64,000 nucleotides of DNA from Paenibacillus alginolyticus DSM 5050 = NBRC 15375 (GCF_000422905.1 NZ_AUGY01000034.1:16005-80004), one strand, 5' to 3'. Shown: positions 33,167 to 42,150, counted from the first letter of the stretch. Translations and numbers: made by a program. Notes: generated from the sequence alone by a model not told the origin.

Positions 33167-34315
33167 ATGGAGAAAGTAAGGATTGGTATTATTGGTCTGG
33201 GCAATATGGGAACCGGACATGCCAAATATTTGGTGAACAATGAAGTGAAGGGTGCTCAGCTAACCGCAATATGCGAGTTCAGAGCTGACCGCTTGGAATG
33301 GGCAAAAGAAAACCTAGGTGAAGGCGTCCAATTATTCGACAATCTCGATACATTCCTTACTTCTGGGACCGTTGACGGTGTATTGATTGCGACTCCTCAC
33401 TATGATCACCCAGAGGTAGCTGCCCGCTCATTTGAAGCCGGACTCCATGTGTTGTGTGAGAAACCAGCAGGTGTTTACACGAAACAAGTTCGTCAAATGA
33501 ACGAAGCGGCGCAAGCTTCAGGAAAAGTATTCAGTATGATGTACAATCAACGTACAAATCCATTATATAAAAAGTTGAAGGATCTTGTTTCTTCCGGTGA
33601 GCTTGGTGAAATCCGCAGAACGAACTGGATCATTACGAATTGGTACAGATCCCAAAGCTACTACGATTCAGGCGGCTGGCGTGCAACATGGGCAGGCGAA
33701 GGCGGCGGTGTACTCATTAACCAGGATCCGCATCAGCTTGACTTGTGGCAGTGGACGATCGATATGATGCCTAAACGGGTTCGTGCATTTTGTTATTTCG
33801 GAAAGCATCGCAACATCGAAGTAGAGGACGATGTAACCGCATTCGTAGAATATGAGAATGGCGCTACAGGTTTATTCGTTACAACAACAGGCGAAGCTCC
33901 AGGAACGAACCGGTTCGAATTGTCTGGTGACCGCGGTAAAATTGTGATCGAGGATGGCAAGCTGACATTTTGGCGTTTGCGTGTATCCGAGAGAGAATTT
34001 AATGAAACCTATAAGGGTGGATTTGGTCAACCGGAGTGCTGGAAATGCGAGATTCCAATTGAAGGGCAAGAAACAGGCCACAAAGGCATCACGCAAAACT
34101 GGGTGGATGCCATTCTGCATGGCACGCCATTGGTCGCTCCAGGGGAAGAAGGAATCAAAGGACTGATGCTATCCAATGCTATGCTGTTGTCGACGTGGAC
34201 AGACAATTGGGTAGATCTGCCGATCGACGAGGAACTGTTCGAGCAGCATTTGCAAGATAAAATTAAAAATTCCACTGTCAATAAAGAGGCTGGTTTTAAA
34301 ACACTTGTAGTCTAA
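33167..34315 (+). CDS. Gfo/Idh/MocA family oxidoreductase
   Basis: NAD(P)-dependent sugar or inositol dehydrogenase-type enzyme, 382 residues. The N-terminal Rossmann domain starts VRIGIIGLGNMGTGHAKYL (GxGxxG), and HVLCEKPAG carries the conserved Glu-Lys-Pro with the catalytic lysine. The C-terminal alpha/beta domain contains GGVLINQDPHQLDLWQW with the catalytic Asp-His type residues. The substrate is not predictable from sequence. AAAAGGTG precedes the ATG. It is followed after 58 bases by a second member of the same superfamily; the two are probably cotranscribed and act in one catabolic route. No transporter or regulator for a sugar lies beside them. Confidence 0.88.
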   Translation: MEKVRIGIIGLGNMGTGHAKYLVNNEVKGAQLTAICEFRADRLEWAKENLGEGVQLFDNLDTFLTSGTVDGVLIATPHYDHPEVAARSFEAGLHVLCEKPAGVYTKQVRQMNEAAQASGKVFSMMYNQRTNPLYKKLKDLVSSGELGEIRRTNWIITNWYRSQSYYDSGGWRATWAGEGGGVLINQDPHQLDLWQWTIDMMPKRVRAFCYFGKHRNIEVEDDVTAFVEYENGATGLFVTTTGEAPGTNRFELSGDRGKIVIEDGKLTFWRLRVSEREFNETYKGGFGQPECWKCEIPIEGQETGHKGITQNWVDAILHGTPLVAPGEEGIKGLMLSNAMLLSTWTDNWVDLPIDEELFEQHLQDKIKNSTVNKEAGFKTLVV

Positions 34316-34373
34316 AAACATGAACACCTCGCGCTAATGCGTACATGGGGTAAGATGGTGGAGGAATTGGGAC

Positions 34374-35447
34374 ATGCAGAAAAGTGATGGAATGAATTAC
34401 GCGCCAAAAGGGAAGCCGAACATTGTTGTTCAAAAAGGGGAGTTCGTTTTCGCTGCTATTGCCTTGGATCATGGTCATATCTATGGCATGTGTAATGGCT
34501 TGCAGGAAGCAGGAGCAGAGCTCAAATGGGTTTATGATCAGGACCCTGCTAAGGTAAAGGCATTTGTTGAGAGGTATCCTCATGTGAAAGTAGCGGCGTC
34601 TGAGCAAGAAATATTTGACGATGCCGAAGTGAAGCTAATCGCTTCAGCTGCTGTACCTTCTGAACGCGGAGCGCTAGGTGTCCGAGCGATGGAGAATGGT
34701 AAAGATTATTTTACAGATAAAGCTCCTTTCACAACGTTAGATCAATTGGCTGCTGCCAAGGCAACAGTTGAAGCGACGGGGCGCAAATTCGCTGTCTATT
34801 ACAGTGAACGTCTCCATGTGGAAAGCGCTGTTTTCGCGGGACAGCTCATTGAAGAGGGTGCAATTGGCCGTGTCGTGCAGGTCATTGGTTTAGGGCCGCA
34901 CCGATTGGGTCATTCGAATCGCCCGGATTGGTTTTTCAAGAAAGAAAATTATGGCGGTATTCTCTGTGATATCGGCAGTCATCAAATCGAACAGTTTCTG
35001 CATTATGCAGGGTGCAAGGATGCTACTGTTGTAAGCAGCAAAGTGGCGAATTACCATGCGAAGGATTATCCGGAGCTGGAGGATTTCGGTGACGCAACAC
35101 TGATTGGGGACAACGGGGCGACAAACTATTTCCGTGTGGATTGGCTTACACCGAGTGGTTTGGGGACTTGGGGAGATGGACGGACAGTTATTCTAGGAAC
35201 AGAAGGCTATATTGAGCTTCGTAAATATATTGACATCGCTCGCGATCCGCAGGGAGATCAGTTATACCTGGTCAACCAGCAAGGAGAAAAGCACTACAGC
35301 CTCCATGGGCAAGTAGGCTTTCCTTTCTTCGGCCAGTTGATCTTGGACTGTCTGAATCGTACCGAGCATGCCATGACACAGGCGCATACGTTCAAAGCAG
35401 CAGAGCTGTGCTTGATTGCTCAGGCGAATGCAATCCGTGTGGAGTAG
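34374..35447 (+). CDS. Gfo/Idh/MocA family oxidoreductase with atypical nucleotide loop
   Basis: A 357-residue member of the same superfamily as the preceding gene, but more divergent. The Rossmann loop reads FVFAAIALDHGHIYGM in place of the usual GxGxxG, so cofactor binding may differ. FTDKAPFTTL takes the place of the EKP segment (Lys kept, Glu replaced by Asp), and GGILCDIGSHQIEQFLHYAG carries the catalytic-type Asp and His. GGTGGAGG sits upstream of the ATG. Proteins of this type are often found in carbohydrate clusters, sometimes as non-classical dehydrogenases; its activity is unknown. A terminator follows. Confidence 0.82.
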   Translation: MQKSDGMNYAPKGKPNIVVQKGEFVFAAIALDHGHIYGMCNGLQEAGAELKWVYDQDPAKVKAFVERYPHVKVAASEQEIFDDAEVKLIASAAVPSERGALGVRAMENGKDYFTDKAPFTTLDQLAAAKATVEATGRKFAVYYSERLHVESAVFAGQLIEEGAIGRVVQVIGLGPHRLGHSNRPDWFFKKENYGGILCDIGSHQIEQFLHYAGCKDATVVSSKVANYHAKDYPELEDFGDATLIGDNGATNYFRVDWLTPSGLGTWGDGRTVILGTEGYIELRKYIDIARDPQGDQLYLVNQQGEKHYSLHGQVGFPFFGQLILDCLNRTEHAMTQAHTFKAAELCLIAQANAIRVE

Positions 35448-35530
35448 GCTTGCACATTAAATGGACAAAAGCTCTCATAGGCATCGATAATTGCCTTTTG
35501 GCGTGATAACACAACTGTACGTTTAGCATA

Positions 35531-35576
35531 AAATTCGGGTAGTTTAGCGGTATTATCGCTAGCTGCCCGTTTTGTT
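35531..35576 (+). terminator. Terminator of the oxidoreductase pair
   Basis: CGGGTAG-TT-TAGCG and CGCTA-G-CTGCCCG arms around GTATTAT, followed by TTTTGTT. It may also serve the convergent nuclease gene, as AAAATT precedes the left arm. Confidence 0.7.
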
Positions 35577-35605
35577 CTATCGGCGCTTGCCTTGGTAATA
35601 ATCGG

Positions 35606-36118
35606 TTATTTCTTGGTATCGAATGCTTTATCGTAATCCTGCCAAATGCCTTTCTTCTTATTACGGGCTGATTCTTGATCTTTCTTAAAAGCATCTACGT
35701 ACTTGACGTTCGGAGGATATGTAGCCATGCGCGCATACCCCTCTTGAACCAGGGTACGGTTGAACAGTTCTTCACCGATCCATACGTAAACGAGCAAACG
35801 GTCATATTGATCCTTTTTATCTACATCAAATTCAAGCTCGACGGTTTCCTTCTCCAATCGCTTCTTCGTATAAGCACTTGCTTCTTTTCCATAAAACATA
35901 ACGGGTGTATTTGGCTTCTTCGTCTCCGGTGTGTCCACACCAATTAATCGTACTTTCTCTTTCTTCCCCTTCATTGTGACCTCAAGTGTGTCTCCGTCCA
36001 CGATACGTTCCACTTTTACACGCTCTCTGCCAGCTACAGCTGCGGGTTTAGTCCCACAAGCCGTCATCAAGATGACTAGACTAAGCAGTACAGCAAGAGA
36101 GATTTTCCATTTGCGCAT
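35606..36118 (-). CDS. Thermonuclease (SNase) family lipoprotein
   Basis: Secreted Ca2+-dependent nuclease of the staphylococcal nuclease family, 170 residues. The N-terminus is a lipoprotein signal, with the hydrophobic run ISLAVLLSLVILMTAC and the lipobox cysteine at about residue 21, so it should be anchored to the outer face of the membrane. The OB-fold domain has VERIVDGDTLEV (Asp ligand), VRLIGVDTPETKKP (catalytic Arg and metal Asp) and DQYDRLLVYVW (second catalytic Arg). YncB of B. subtilis is comparable. The gene is preceded by the second copy of the tandem-hairpin leader and by AGGAGGT five bases before the ATG; it is divergent from the helicase gene. Confidence 0.9.
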   Translation of the reverse strand: MRKWKISLAVLLSLVILMTACGTKPAAVAGRERVKVERIVDGDTLEVTMKGKKEKVRLIGVDTPETKKPNTPVMFYGKEASAYTKKRLEKETVELEFDVDKKDQYDRLLVYVWIGEELFNRTLVQEGYARMATYPPNVKYVDAFKKDQESARNKKKGIWQDYDKAFDTKK

Positions 36119-36123
36119 GAATG

Positions 36124-36206
36124 ACCTCCTAAGAGTTTTCCATTAGGAAAACTTGCATCGTAAGCATTGACTGAGTTTTCGTAAGAAAACTTTCTTCGTA
36201 AGCATA
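36124..36206 (-). promoter_or_regulatory. Tandem two-hairpin leader element, copy 2
   Basis: Minus-strand leader of the nuclease gene with the same order as the one before the PTS gene: TGCTTACGA, AGTTTTC-TTAC-GAAAACT, TGCTTACGA, AGTTTTCC-TAAT-GGAAAACT, then CTTAGGAGGT. Upstream of it a weaker third unit may be present (AGAAAAACA near 36220). Some 26 bases of each unit are shared; loops and spacers vary in length. Confidence 0.6.
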
Positions 36207-36303
36207 AACTGTGTTTTTCTTTAAGTATGTTTTAGACGTTAGCATGACGGGGATGTTTAAATCAAGTGCTTTCCTTTCATACTAGGAAAAAAGGAGGCAG
36301 CAC

Positions 36304-37986
36304 ATGATTGCCATGGATCCTACCCGTCCTCTGATTGTTCAGAGCGATTTATCGATATTAGTGGAAACGAATCACCCTGAATTTGATACGGTTAGAGGGA
36401 CAATATCCCGGTTCGCAGATTTGATCAAAAGCCCGGAGCATCTTCACACGTATCGGATTACGCCATTATCGCTGTGGAATGCATCAGCTGCTGGGATGCC
36501 AATAGAAGAAATGTCGGATTTTTTACAACGAAATGCCAAATTTGGTGTTCCTACCGGGGTACTAAGCATCATACGTAAATATGTGAAGCGGTATGGCATA
36601 CTGCGTATGGAGAATGTTGGAAATGAGCTCTATCTAGTTAGCGATGATACAGTCGTGTTAAAAGAAATTAGCGCTTACGATTCGTTGAAGAGGTATCTAG
36701 AGGATACTCGCGGAGAGCGCGCTATTGCTATTTCTCCGATTTCACGCGGTGTCTTGAAGCAGGAGCTTATCAAGCTGGGGTATCCCGTAGAAGATTTGGC
36801 CGCTTATCGCAGCGGCGAGTTTCTTCCGATTCAGCTTCGGAAGGAAGATACGATGGAAGCCCCGTTCCAACTGCGAGATTACCAAAAGCATGCTGTAGAT
36901 GCTTTTAACCGTGTCGGAGAAGGCGGCAGCGGTGTGTTAGTGCTTCCTTGTGGAGCGGGAAAGACAGTGGTTGGCATAGCTGCGATGGCCAGATGCAACT
37001 GTGCAACGTTGATTCTGACAACAAATGTGACTTCGGTGAAGCAGTGGAAGCGTGAGATTTTGAGCAAAACGGGCTTAGCGGAAGATCAGGTAGGGGAATA
37101 TAACGGCACTACGAAGGAAGTAAGGCCTATTACAATTGCAACTTATCAGATTTTGACGCATCGCGGGAAGAAAGAAGACGAGTTCTCGCATATGCGGCTG
37201 TTTAGTCAGAGAGACTGGGGTCTGATTATTTATGACGAGGTTCATCTTTTGCCAGCCCCCGTTTTTCGGGCTACAGCAGAGATACAAGCGACACGCAGGC
37301 TCGGATTAACGGCTACTTTAATTAGGGAAGACGGCCGAGAAGAAGATGTTTTCTCACTTGTGGGGCCGAAGAAATATGATATGGCTTGGAAAGAGCTTGA
37401 GTCGAAGGGCTGGATAGCAAAGGTCGCCTGTAAGGAATTTCGAGTGTCTCTATCGGCTTTCGATCGGGATCGTTATGGAGCCTCGGGTGCTAGGCAGCAG
37501 TTCAGGATTGCTGGAGAAAATACCGCTAAACTAGAGGTTATTGACTACTTATTGCGGCTTCATGCGAACGAACAGACGTTAATCATCGGTCAATATATTA
37601 GTCAGTTAGAGCTTATCGCTGCCCATACCGGCGCGCCCATGATCAGCGGCGGAGTAGCGCATGAAATCCGAGAGGAGCTATACGACCAATTCAAAAAAGG
37701 TCAGGTGCCTCTCCTTATTGTATCCAAGGTTGCCAATTTTGCTGTCGACCTGCCCGACGCCGTCGTAGCTATTCAGGTGTCGGGCAGTTATGGTTCGCGG
37801 CAAGAAGAGGCGCAGCGGCTTGGGCGTATCCTTCGTCCTAAGAGCAGCGGCACGAACGCAGCGGTTTTCTATTCTCTGATTAGTGAGGATACGAAGGAGC
37901 AGGACTTTGCTATGAAAAGGCAGTTATTTCTAGTTGAGCAGGGCTATGAATATAGCATAACAAGTTGGAATCAAACGACGAAATGA
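36304..37986 (+). CDS. XPB/Rad25-type DNA helicase
   Basis: Superfamily 2 helicase of the XPB family, 560 residues. An N-terminal XPB module (about 8-125) is followed by helicase domain 1 with LPCGAGKTVVGIA (Walker A, about residue 215), DEVHLLPAPVFR (motif II, DEVH as in XPB), GLTATLIREDGREED containing the RED motif diagnostic of XPB, then helicase domain 2 ending in EEAQRLGRILRPK (motif VI). In eukaryotes XPB works in TFIIH for repair and transcription; in archaea it partners the nuclease Bax1; the bacterial role is unsettled. AAGGAGG precedes the ATG. The next gene follows after 16 bases and shares the N-terminal module. Confidence 0.92.
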   Translation: MIAMDPTRPLIVQSDLSILVETNHPEFDTVRGTISRFADLIKSPEHLHTYRITPLSLWNASAAGMPIEEMSDFLQRNAKFGVPTGVLSIIRKYVKRYGILRMENVGNELYLVSDDTVVLKEISAYDSLKRYLEDTRGERAIAISPISRGVLKQELIKLGYPVEDLAAYRSGEFLPIQLRKEDTMEAPFQLRDYQKHAVDAFNRVGEGGSGVLVLPCGAGKTVVGIAAMARCNCATLILTTNVTSVKQWKREILSKTGLAEDQVGEYNGTTKEVRPITIATYQILTHRGKKEDEFSHMRLFSQRDWGLIIYDEVHLLPAPVFRATAEIQATRRLGLTATLIREDGREEDVFSLVGPKKYDMAWKELESKGWIAKVACKEFRVSLSAFDRDRYGASGARQQFRIAGENTAKLEVIDYLLRLHANEQTLIIGQYISQLELIAAHTGAPMISGGVAHEIREELYDQFKKGQVPLLIVSKVANFAVDLPDAVVAIQVSGSYGSRQEEAQRLGRILRPKSSGTNAAVFYSLISEDTKEQDFAMKRQLFLVEQGYEYSITSWNQTTK

Positions 37987-38002
37987 TGAGAAGGAGCATA
38001 GG

Positions 38003-40042
38003 ATGAGATTTGAACATATCGATAGGAAAATGCCTCGAGAACTAAAAGAGCTCATTATGGAACAAAAATGGTGCTCATCTTTCCTGGAGCAAGGCGTGGC
38101 ATTCCTTGATTTAATGACGGATCAGAAGTACCTTGCTGAGTTGAACCGGCATTTGTTATTGGATGAAAAGCATACGCTGCGTCTCATCGTATCCGCATTT
38201 GGCTGTGAACCGTTTACAAGAGAGGCGTTGGAAAAGCAAGCAGCTCTTCGTATGTCCGGTGCGCAAGTCGCTCTTGGCCTTGTTGGACTTAGAAGAGCTG
38301 GCGCTATTGCGGCTTTTCGCAAAGCATGGGGGGAGCAGCTTTTTATCCTGCCTGAGGATGCTTTTGCAGCATGGCAGCTGTTGTTGTTTCCGTCCGATCA
38401 GCTTCAATCAGGTAAAGAAGATATGGCTCTTGAGTTGTGGGAAGCCGGGAGCGCAGGACAATTAAACATATCAGATCCAGCAAAATCGATTCATCCTAGA
38501 GGCTTGGCACAGCAGCTGTTTCATTTTCTGGTGGCTTGTAACCAACAATTAGTTCTTCCGCTCACGAATAAAGGGACTTTACATAAAAAGCAGCTGCAAA
38601 AGCTAACGGAACATCTGGCCTTGCCGAATGACATATTACGCTCATCTGGGCTTACTTACGCATTTAGAGACGTTTATGACGAACCTACCGCGCTAATGAT
38701 TGAAATAGCTATTCGTATGGGTTTCCTATCCATAAATAGCCAAGGTGACGGTTACCTCTTTAATCAACAGTCCTGTCTAAAATGGCTTCAGGACTCCTAC
38801 GACAGGCAGCAGGGGCAATTATACCAGATTTGGCGTCAGTTGTTGGTTCCTGTACCTGTTTGGCTTGAACATGGCATATCATGGATGGAGAGGGGGGAAT
38901 ACGGGCAGTGGTATGAGGTGGACATTATTGTGAAGGGAATTCGTTCTTGCTGTTCCTTAGGGGGGCAGGTAACGGATGAAGCGTCACTTCGCAAAGCTAT
39001 CATGACAACATGGATGGTTCCTTTATCTGTTTTCCGTTTCATAGAGTTGGGTATCGATAAGGAAGATCATCTATGGTTTCGCTGGTTAATCACCCCGATT
39101 CAACAGGCCTCACATAATAATAAGGAGAATGACCTCAGATCGTCAGAAACGCATGTTGAGGTGCGTCCCTCGCTTTATGTGCAGCCAGATTTCGAAATGT
39201 TGCTCCCTCCGGACGTATCACTTCACACAGAGTGGAATATCGCTGCTTTCGCTGATCTCCAAACGACTGATCTTGTTCGAACCTATCGCATAACCAAAGA
39301 AAGCTGCTGCCGTGCTTGGGAAAAGGGGATGAGCAGCGAAGAGATGGTTCGGATGCTGCACGAGAATGCTCTTTACGAAGTGCCAGCACATATAACGATT
39401 ACTTTAGAGCAATGGGGAGAGCAAGCAGGTAAGCTGTATATCGAAGAAGTAACGCTGCTTCGCTGCCGCTCCGAGAATATTGCGGAGGCTTTGCTTAGAA
39501 ATGAGAAATGCCTTCCACTTCTAGGGGAACGCGTCGGTGGCTCAGACTTTATTGTTTTGCGTGAACATTTGACATTGCTCACGAAGTGTCTAGAGAAAAT
39601 GGGTTTCAATCCAAGAAGCAGCCGAAAAGACAAGCATGCAGAGGTTTCCAATACGTTGATTTCGTCCGAAAATCAGACAGGTGGCCTTTGTTATTCAAGG
39701 GATACCATCCAGCTTTATGAAATGGATACCCATTTGCCGGTGCGGGACGAATTGTATCCGGATATGCAGGATATTCCTGTAAGCTGGATTAAGGAATTTC
39801 GAGCGTATCACGGCTCAACACGCAAAGAGATGATCCGTAAAGCTATCGAATGGAAAAGCGTTCTGCAACTTCGAAAAGAAGGGCGAAATCGCTTGATTAT
39901 CCCCCGAATTCTACGCGAAGAACGATCGGGCTGGATATTGGAAGGGCTGGAGGAATATCAGGAAATTTCATTGGCGAGCGAGGACTGGGAGGAAATGAAG
40001 CTTATTTTGCCTGGTATTAACGATGAAGGTGTCTACATGTAG
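38003..40042 (+). CDS. Helicase-associated partner with XPB N-terminal-type domain
   Basis: A 679-residue protein without helicase motifs. Residues about 386-535 repeat the N-terminal module of the neighbouring XPB helicase: both have a VQxDxxxLL start, then TYRIT, then GM-EEM, then NA--VP in matching order. This module is the Helicase_C_3/XPB N-terminal type. The first half (about 1-380) is helical with no motif I know; the last part (about 600-679) is charged. The gene starts 16 bases after the helicase stop with AAGGAG before the ATG, so the two are a translational pair. A role as helicase partner is a strong inference from linkage and the shared module; no nuclease residues were recognised. 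Confidence 0.8.
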   Translation: MRFEHIDRKMPRELKELIMEQKWCSSFLEQGVAFLDLMTDQKYLAELNRHLLLDEKHTLRLIVSAFGCEPFTREALEKQAALRMSGAQVALGLVGLRRAGAIAAFRKAWGEQLFILPEDAFAAWQLLLFPSDQLQSGKEDMALELWEAGSAGQLNISDPAKSIHPRGLAQQLFHFLVACNQQLVLPLTNKGTLHKKQLQKLTEHLALPNDILRSSGLTYAFRDVYDEPTALMIEIAIRMGFLSINSQGDGYLFNQQSCLKWLQDSYDRQQGQLYQIWRQLLVPVPVWLEHGISWMERGEYGQWYEVDIIVKGIRSCCSLGGQVTDEASLRKAIMTTWMVPLSVFRFIELGIDKEDHLWFRWLITPIQQASHNNKENDLRSSETHVEVRPSLYVQPDFEMLLPPDVSLHTEWNIAAFADLQTTDLVRTYRITKESCCRAWEKGMSSEEMVRMLHENALYEVPAHITITLEQWGEQAGKLYIEEVTLLRCRSENIAEALLRNEKCLPLLGERVGGSDFIVLREHLTLLTKCLEKMGFNPRSSRKDKHAEVSNTLISSENQTGGLCYSRDTIQLYEMDTHLPVRDELYPDMQDIPVSWIKEFRAYHGSTRKEMIRKAIEWKSVLQLRKEGRNRLIIPRILREERSGWILEGLEEYQEISLASEDWEEMKLILPGINDEGVYM

Positions 40043-40170
40043 GCTTAAATGAGCCAGAGAGCAAATGGACCTGGATTTCGCTGCAAAGAGAAAAGGAAGA
40101 AACTCTTGAGGAACTGTGGTATAGTAGAGATGTTATATATTTTTTGAGAGGAAGGATGTTGATCTTAGTT

Positions 40171-40620
40171 ATGTTACAGACAATGGAAGCAGAAACAATA
40201 GATATGTCGGCCGTTCTTATGCAGGCTTATGACATGGGTGATATGATTAATTCCTCTGCTGAAGTGGCAGATTATTTATATTGGAAGATCGCTGTGGAGA
40301 ACAGCGCAGAAGTTCGGGATCTTAAAGCGGTTTTCGCCAGAAAGAAAGATGCTTTCGAGGAATGCGAACGCTTCGGGCATTACCACCCAAGCTATCACGA
40401 AGCATTAGCCGCAGTGAATGAGATTCAGGAGAAGCTGCATGCTGTGGAAGCGGTGCGTAGATTCAAAGAAGCAGAAGACCGTTTGGACGATTTGCTGTTT
40501 ACCGTTTCTACAACGATCGCGCATGCGGTCTCCGATACGATTAAAGTCCCAAGCAATAATCCACTTCCAACTGGCAAAGGCTGCAGTTCCGGTGGAAGCT
40601 GCAGCGGGAATTGCGGGTAA
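40171..40620 (+). CDS. ylbF: YlbF/RicF family protein (Y-complex subunit)
   Basis: A 149-residue helical protein ending in a cysteine-rich tail (KGCSSGGSCSGNCG, three Cys spaced C-x5-C-x3-C). YlbF (RicF) joins YmcA and YaaT in the Ric complex, which binds an iron-sulfur cluster and guides mRNA maturation, sporulation, competence and biofilm formation in B. subtilis; the tail cysteines are cluster ligands there. FGHYHPSYHEALAAVNEIQEKL and AVSDTIKVPSNNP match family positions. The ATG at 40171 gives a start aligned with B. subtilis YlbF and the same length, although AGGAAGG is 15 bases upstream; ATG 40156 is in frame and alternative. Its natural partner ylbG lies 1 kb on, beyond an asparaginase gene. 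Confidence 0.88.
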   Translation: MLQTMEAETIDMSAVLMQAYDMGDMINSSAEVADYLYWKIAVENSAEVRDLKAVFARKKDAFEECERFGHYHPSYHEALAAVNEIQEKLHAVEAVRRFKEAEDRLDDLLFTVSTTIAHAVSDTIKVPSNNPLPTGKGCSSGGSCSGNCG

Positions 40621-40623
40621 GAA

Positions 40624-41628
40624 CTAAAGCTGGAAATCGGGGCGGATGATTCCGACCTCGGTTCCCTGCCAGTTATGAATGGTAGGGGTGTGATAGGAGG
40701 CAAGTTCGCTTACTTCAGACTCCGAGAGCAAGCTTAGCTGCTTCAAAGCTTCGACGACAGCGGGATACAAGGCCCGAACATGACCGTCTTCGATCTTTAA
40801 GACGAAGCCAAGTCCTTGCTCAGGAATCGTGACGGCGAAGATGCCCTCGGCTCCCATCTTGCCGATAATACGGCCACCCGTTACCTCGATTAATCGCGTA
40901 TCGAAGCGGTCGCTTCCCGCGAGGAATTGAGGATATTTCCGCACCGCGGCGACAATTCTTTGGCAAGCGTTTGCACGTGCTTGCGCCAATTCGTCAGGGC
41001 GGCCTAATCTGGCGATGGCAAGTGCCAGTTGGTCAATTCTCATGCCGAATACGGGCACCCCGCAACCGTCAATCCCGAGCTGCATCTCCGGCTTCGGCAC
41101 GCCGGTCATGGCACATACGGCATCCAGCATAAGCTGCTGAACAGGATGCTGGATGCTCATGTACGTATCCGGCGATGCGCCAAGATGTGCGCTAAGCGCC
41201 AGCATGCCCGAATGTTTGCCCGAGCAATTGTTGTGCAAGGTGCTCGGGGATTCACCTCGCACGCGCATCGCCTGTGCGGTCGGCGCGTGGTAAGGCTCAT
41301 GTGCACCGCACTGCAGGTGCTCATGGTGGTAACCGAGCTTGCCCAGGATACCCTGGGCCGTGCTCACGTGCTCAGCTTCCCCGTTGTGGGAAGCGCAGCA
41401 TAAGGCGATTTCGGCATCGGTGAGGCCGAAATGATCAGCCGCGCCGGATTCTATTACCGGCAATGCTTGAATGAGCTTCGCTGTCGAACGAGCGAAGGTG
41501 AGCAGCTGCGGGTCGCCAGCTTGATGCAGCAGCGTCCCCCCAGTGTTAACGACCGCGAGATGGACGCGGTGAATACTTTCTGTTATGCTTCCACGGAATA
41601 TGCGAACAATGGTGTCAGAAGGCTTCAT
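40624..41628 (-). CDS. Asparaginase II family protein
   Basis: A 334-residue protein of the Rhizobium-type asparaginase II family (COG4448-like), which hydrolyses asparagine to aspartate and ammonia and is unrelated to the E. coli AnsA/AnsB fold. Recognised segments are FARSTAKLIQALPVIESGAADHFG, ALCCASHNGEAEHV, LHNNCSGKHSGMLAL (catalytic Ser-Lys region), GIDGCGVPVFGM and EVTGGRIIGKMGAEGIFAV, each cited as a short block. It lies on the opposite strand between ylbF and ylbG, which are neighbours in B. subtilis, and most of its coding sequence (about 40700-41590) is GC-rich compared with both flanks. Insertion by transfer is likely but unproven. Confidence 0.88.
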   Translation of the reverse strand: MKPSDTIVRIFRGSITESIHRVHLAVVNTGGTLLHQAGDPQLLTFARSTAKLIQALPVIESGAADHFGLTDAEIALCCASHNGEAEHVSTAQGILGKLGYHHEHLQCGAHEPYHAPTAQAMRVRGESPSTLHNNCSGKHSGMLALSAHLGASPDTYMSIQHPVQQLMLDAVCAMTGVPKPEMQLGIDGCGVPVFGMRIDQLALAIARLGRPDELAQARANACQRIVAAVRKYPQFLAGSDRFDTRLIEVTGGRIIGKMGAEGIFAVTIPEQGLGFVLKIEDGHVRALYPAVVEALKQLSLLSESEVSELASYHTPTIHNWQGTEVGIIRPDFQL

Positions 41629-41675
41629 GCAGTGATATCACTCCATACTAGGATTATTGAAAAGAGGTTGCAATC

Positions 41676-41939
41676 ATGATGATCGAGCGTAGCGGATTAA
41701 TCATTTGGGTAAACGATATCAAAGCCGCGAGAAACTTGGAACGGTTCGGTTCCCTTCATTACATATCCAAGAAAATGAATTATGCCGTTCTTTATATACA
41801 TGCCAGCAAAGTAGATGAGACAACACGGAACCTTTTGAAGCTCCCGTACGTCAAAAAGGTAGAGAAGTCTTACCGTAACGAAATCAAAACCGAATACAGT
41901 AGTGATGTGCCGGACAAAACTAGATTTTACACCCTTTGA
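41676..41939 (+). CDS. ylbG: YlbG family protein (DUF2129)
   Basis: An 87-residue cytoplasmic protein of the YlbG family. GSLHYISKKMNYAVLYIHAS and LPYVKKVEKSYRNEIKTEYSS match B. subtilis YlbG in order and spacing. The function is not established. The start is ATG at 41676 (an ATG follows directly), with AGAGGTT upstream. In B. subtilis ylbG directly follows ylbF; here an oppositely oriented asparaginase gene separates them, so ylbG needs its own promoter. A terminator follows 17 bases after the stop. Confidence 0.88.
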   Translation: MMIERSGLIIWVNDIKAARNLERFGSLHYISKKMNYAVLYIHASKVDETTRNLLKLPYVKKVEKSYRNEIKTEYSSDVPDKTRFYTL

Positions 41940-41956
41940 GGCTGCAGTGCAAAACG

Positions 41957-41987
41957 AAAGCTTCGTAAGAAGCTTTTTTTATTTTTT
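41957..41987 (+). terminator. Rho-independent terminator of ylbG
   Basis: AAAGCTTC-GTAA-GAAGCTTT followed by a T-rich run. The next 160 bases are very AT-rich (about 41990-42110) and include TATAAT at 42071-42076 without a matching -35. Confidence 0.88.
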
Positions 41988-42150
41988 GAATTTTTAGAAA
42001 ATAAGCATTTTTTCATGATTTCACAAATATTTATTAATAATTTTATATATTCTTTCATGGGAAAAAAAGTTATAATCAAGTAAAATATAACTTACAGGCA
42101 AATAGGGAATAGGTACACGGTCTCATTTTAGTAGGAAAGGGGTTGTGATC

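Noticed and set aside
41988..42150. AT-rich stretch as a replication origin or attachment site
   Set aside because: No iterons, DnaA-box cluster or integrase lies nearby; it is best read as a promoter region.
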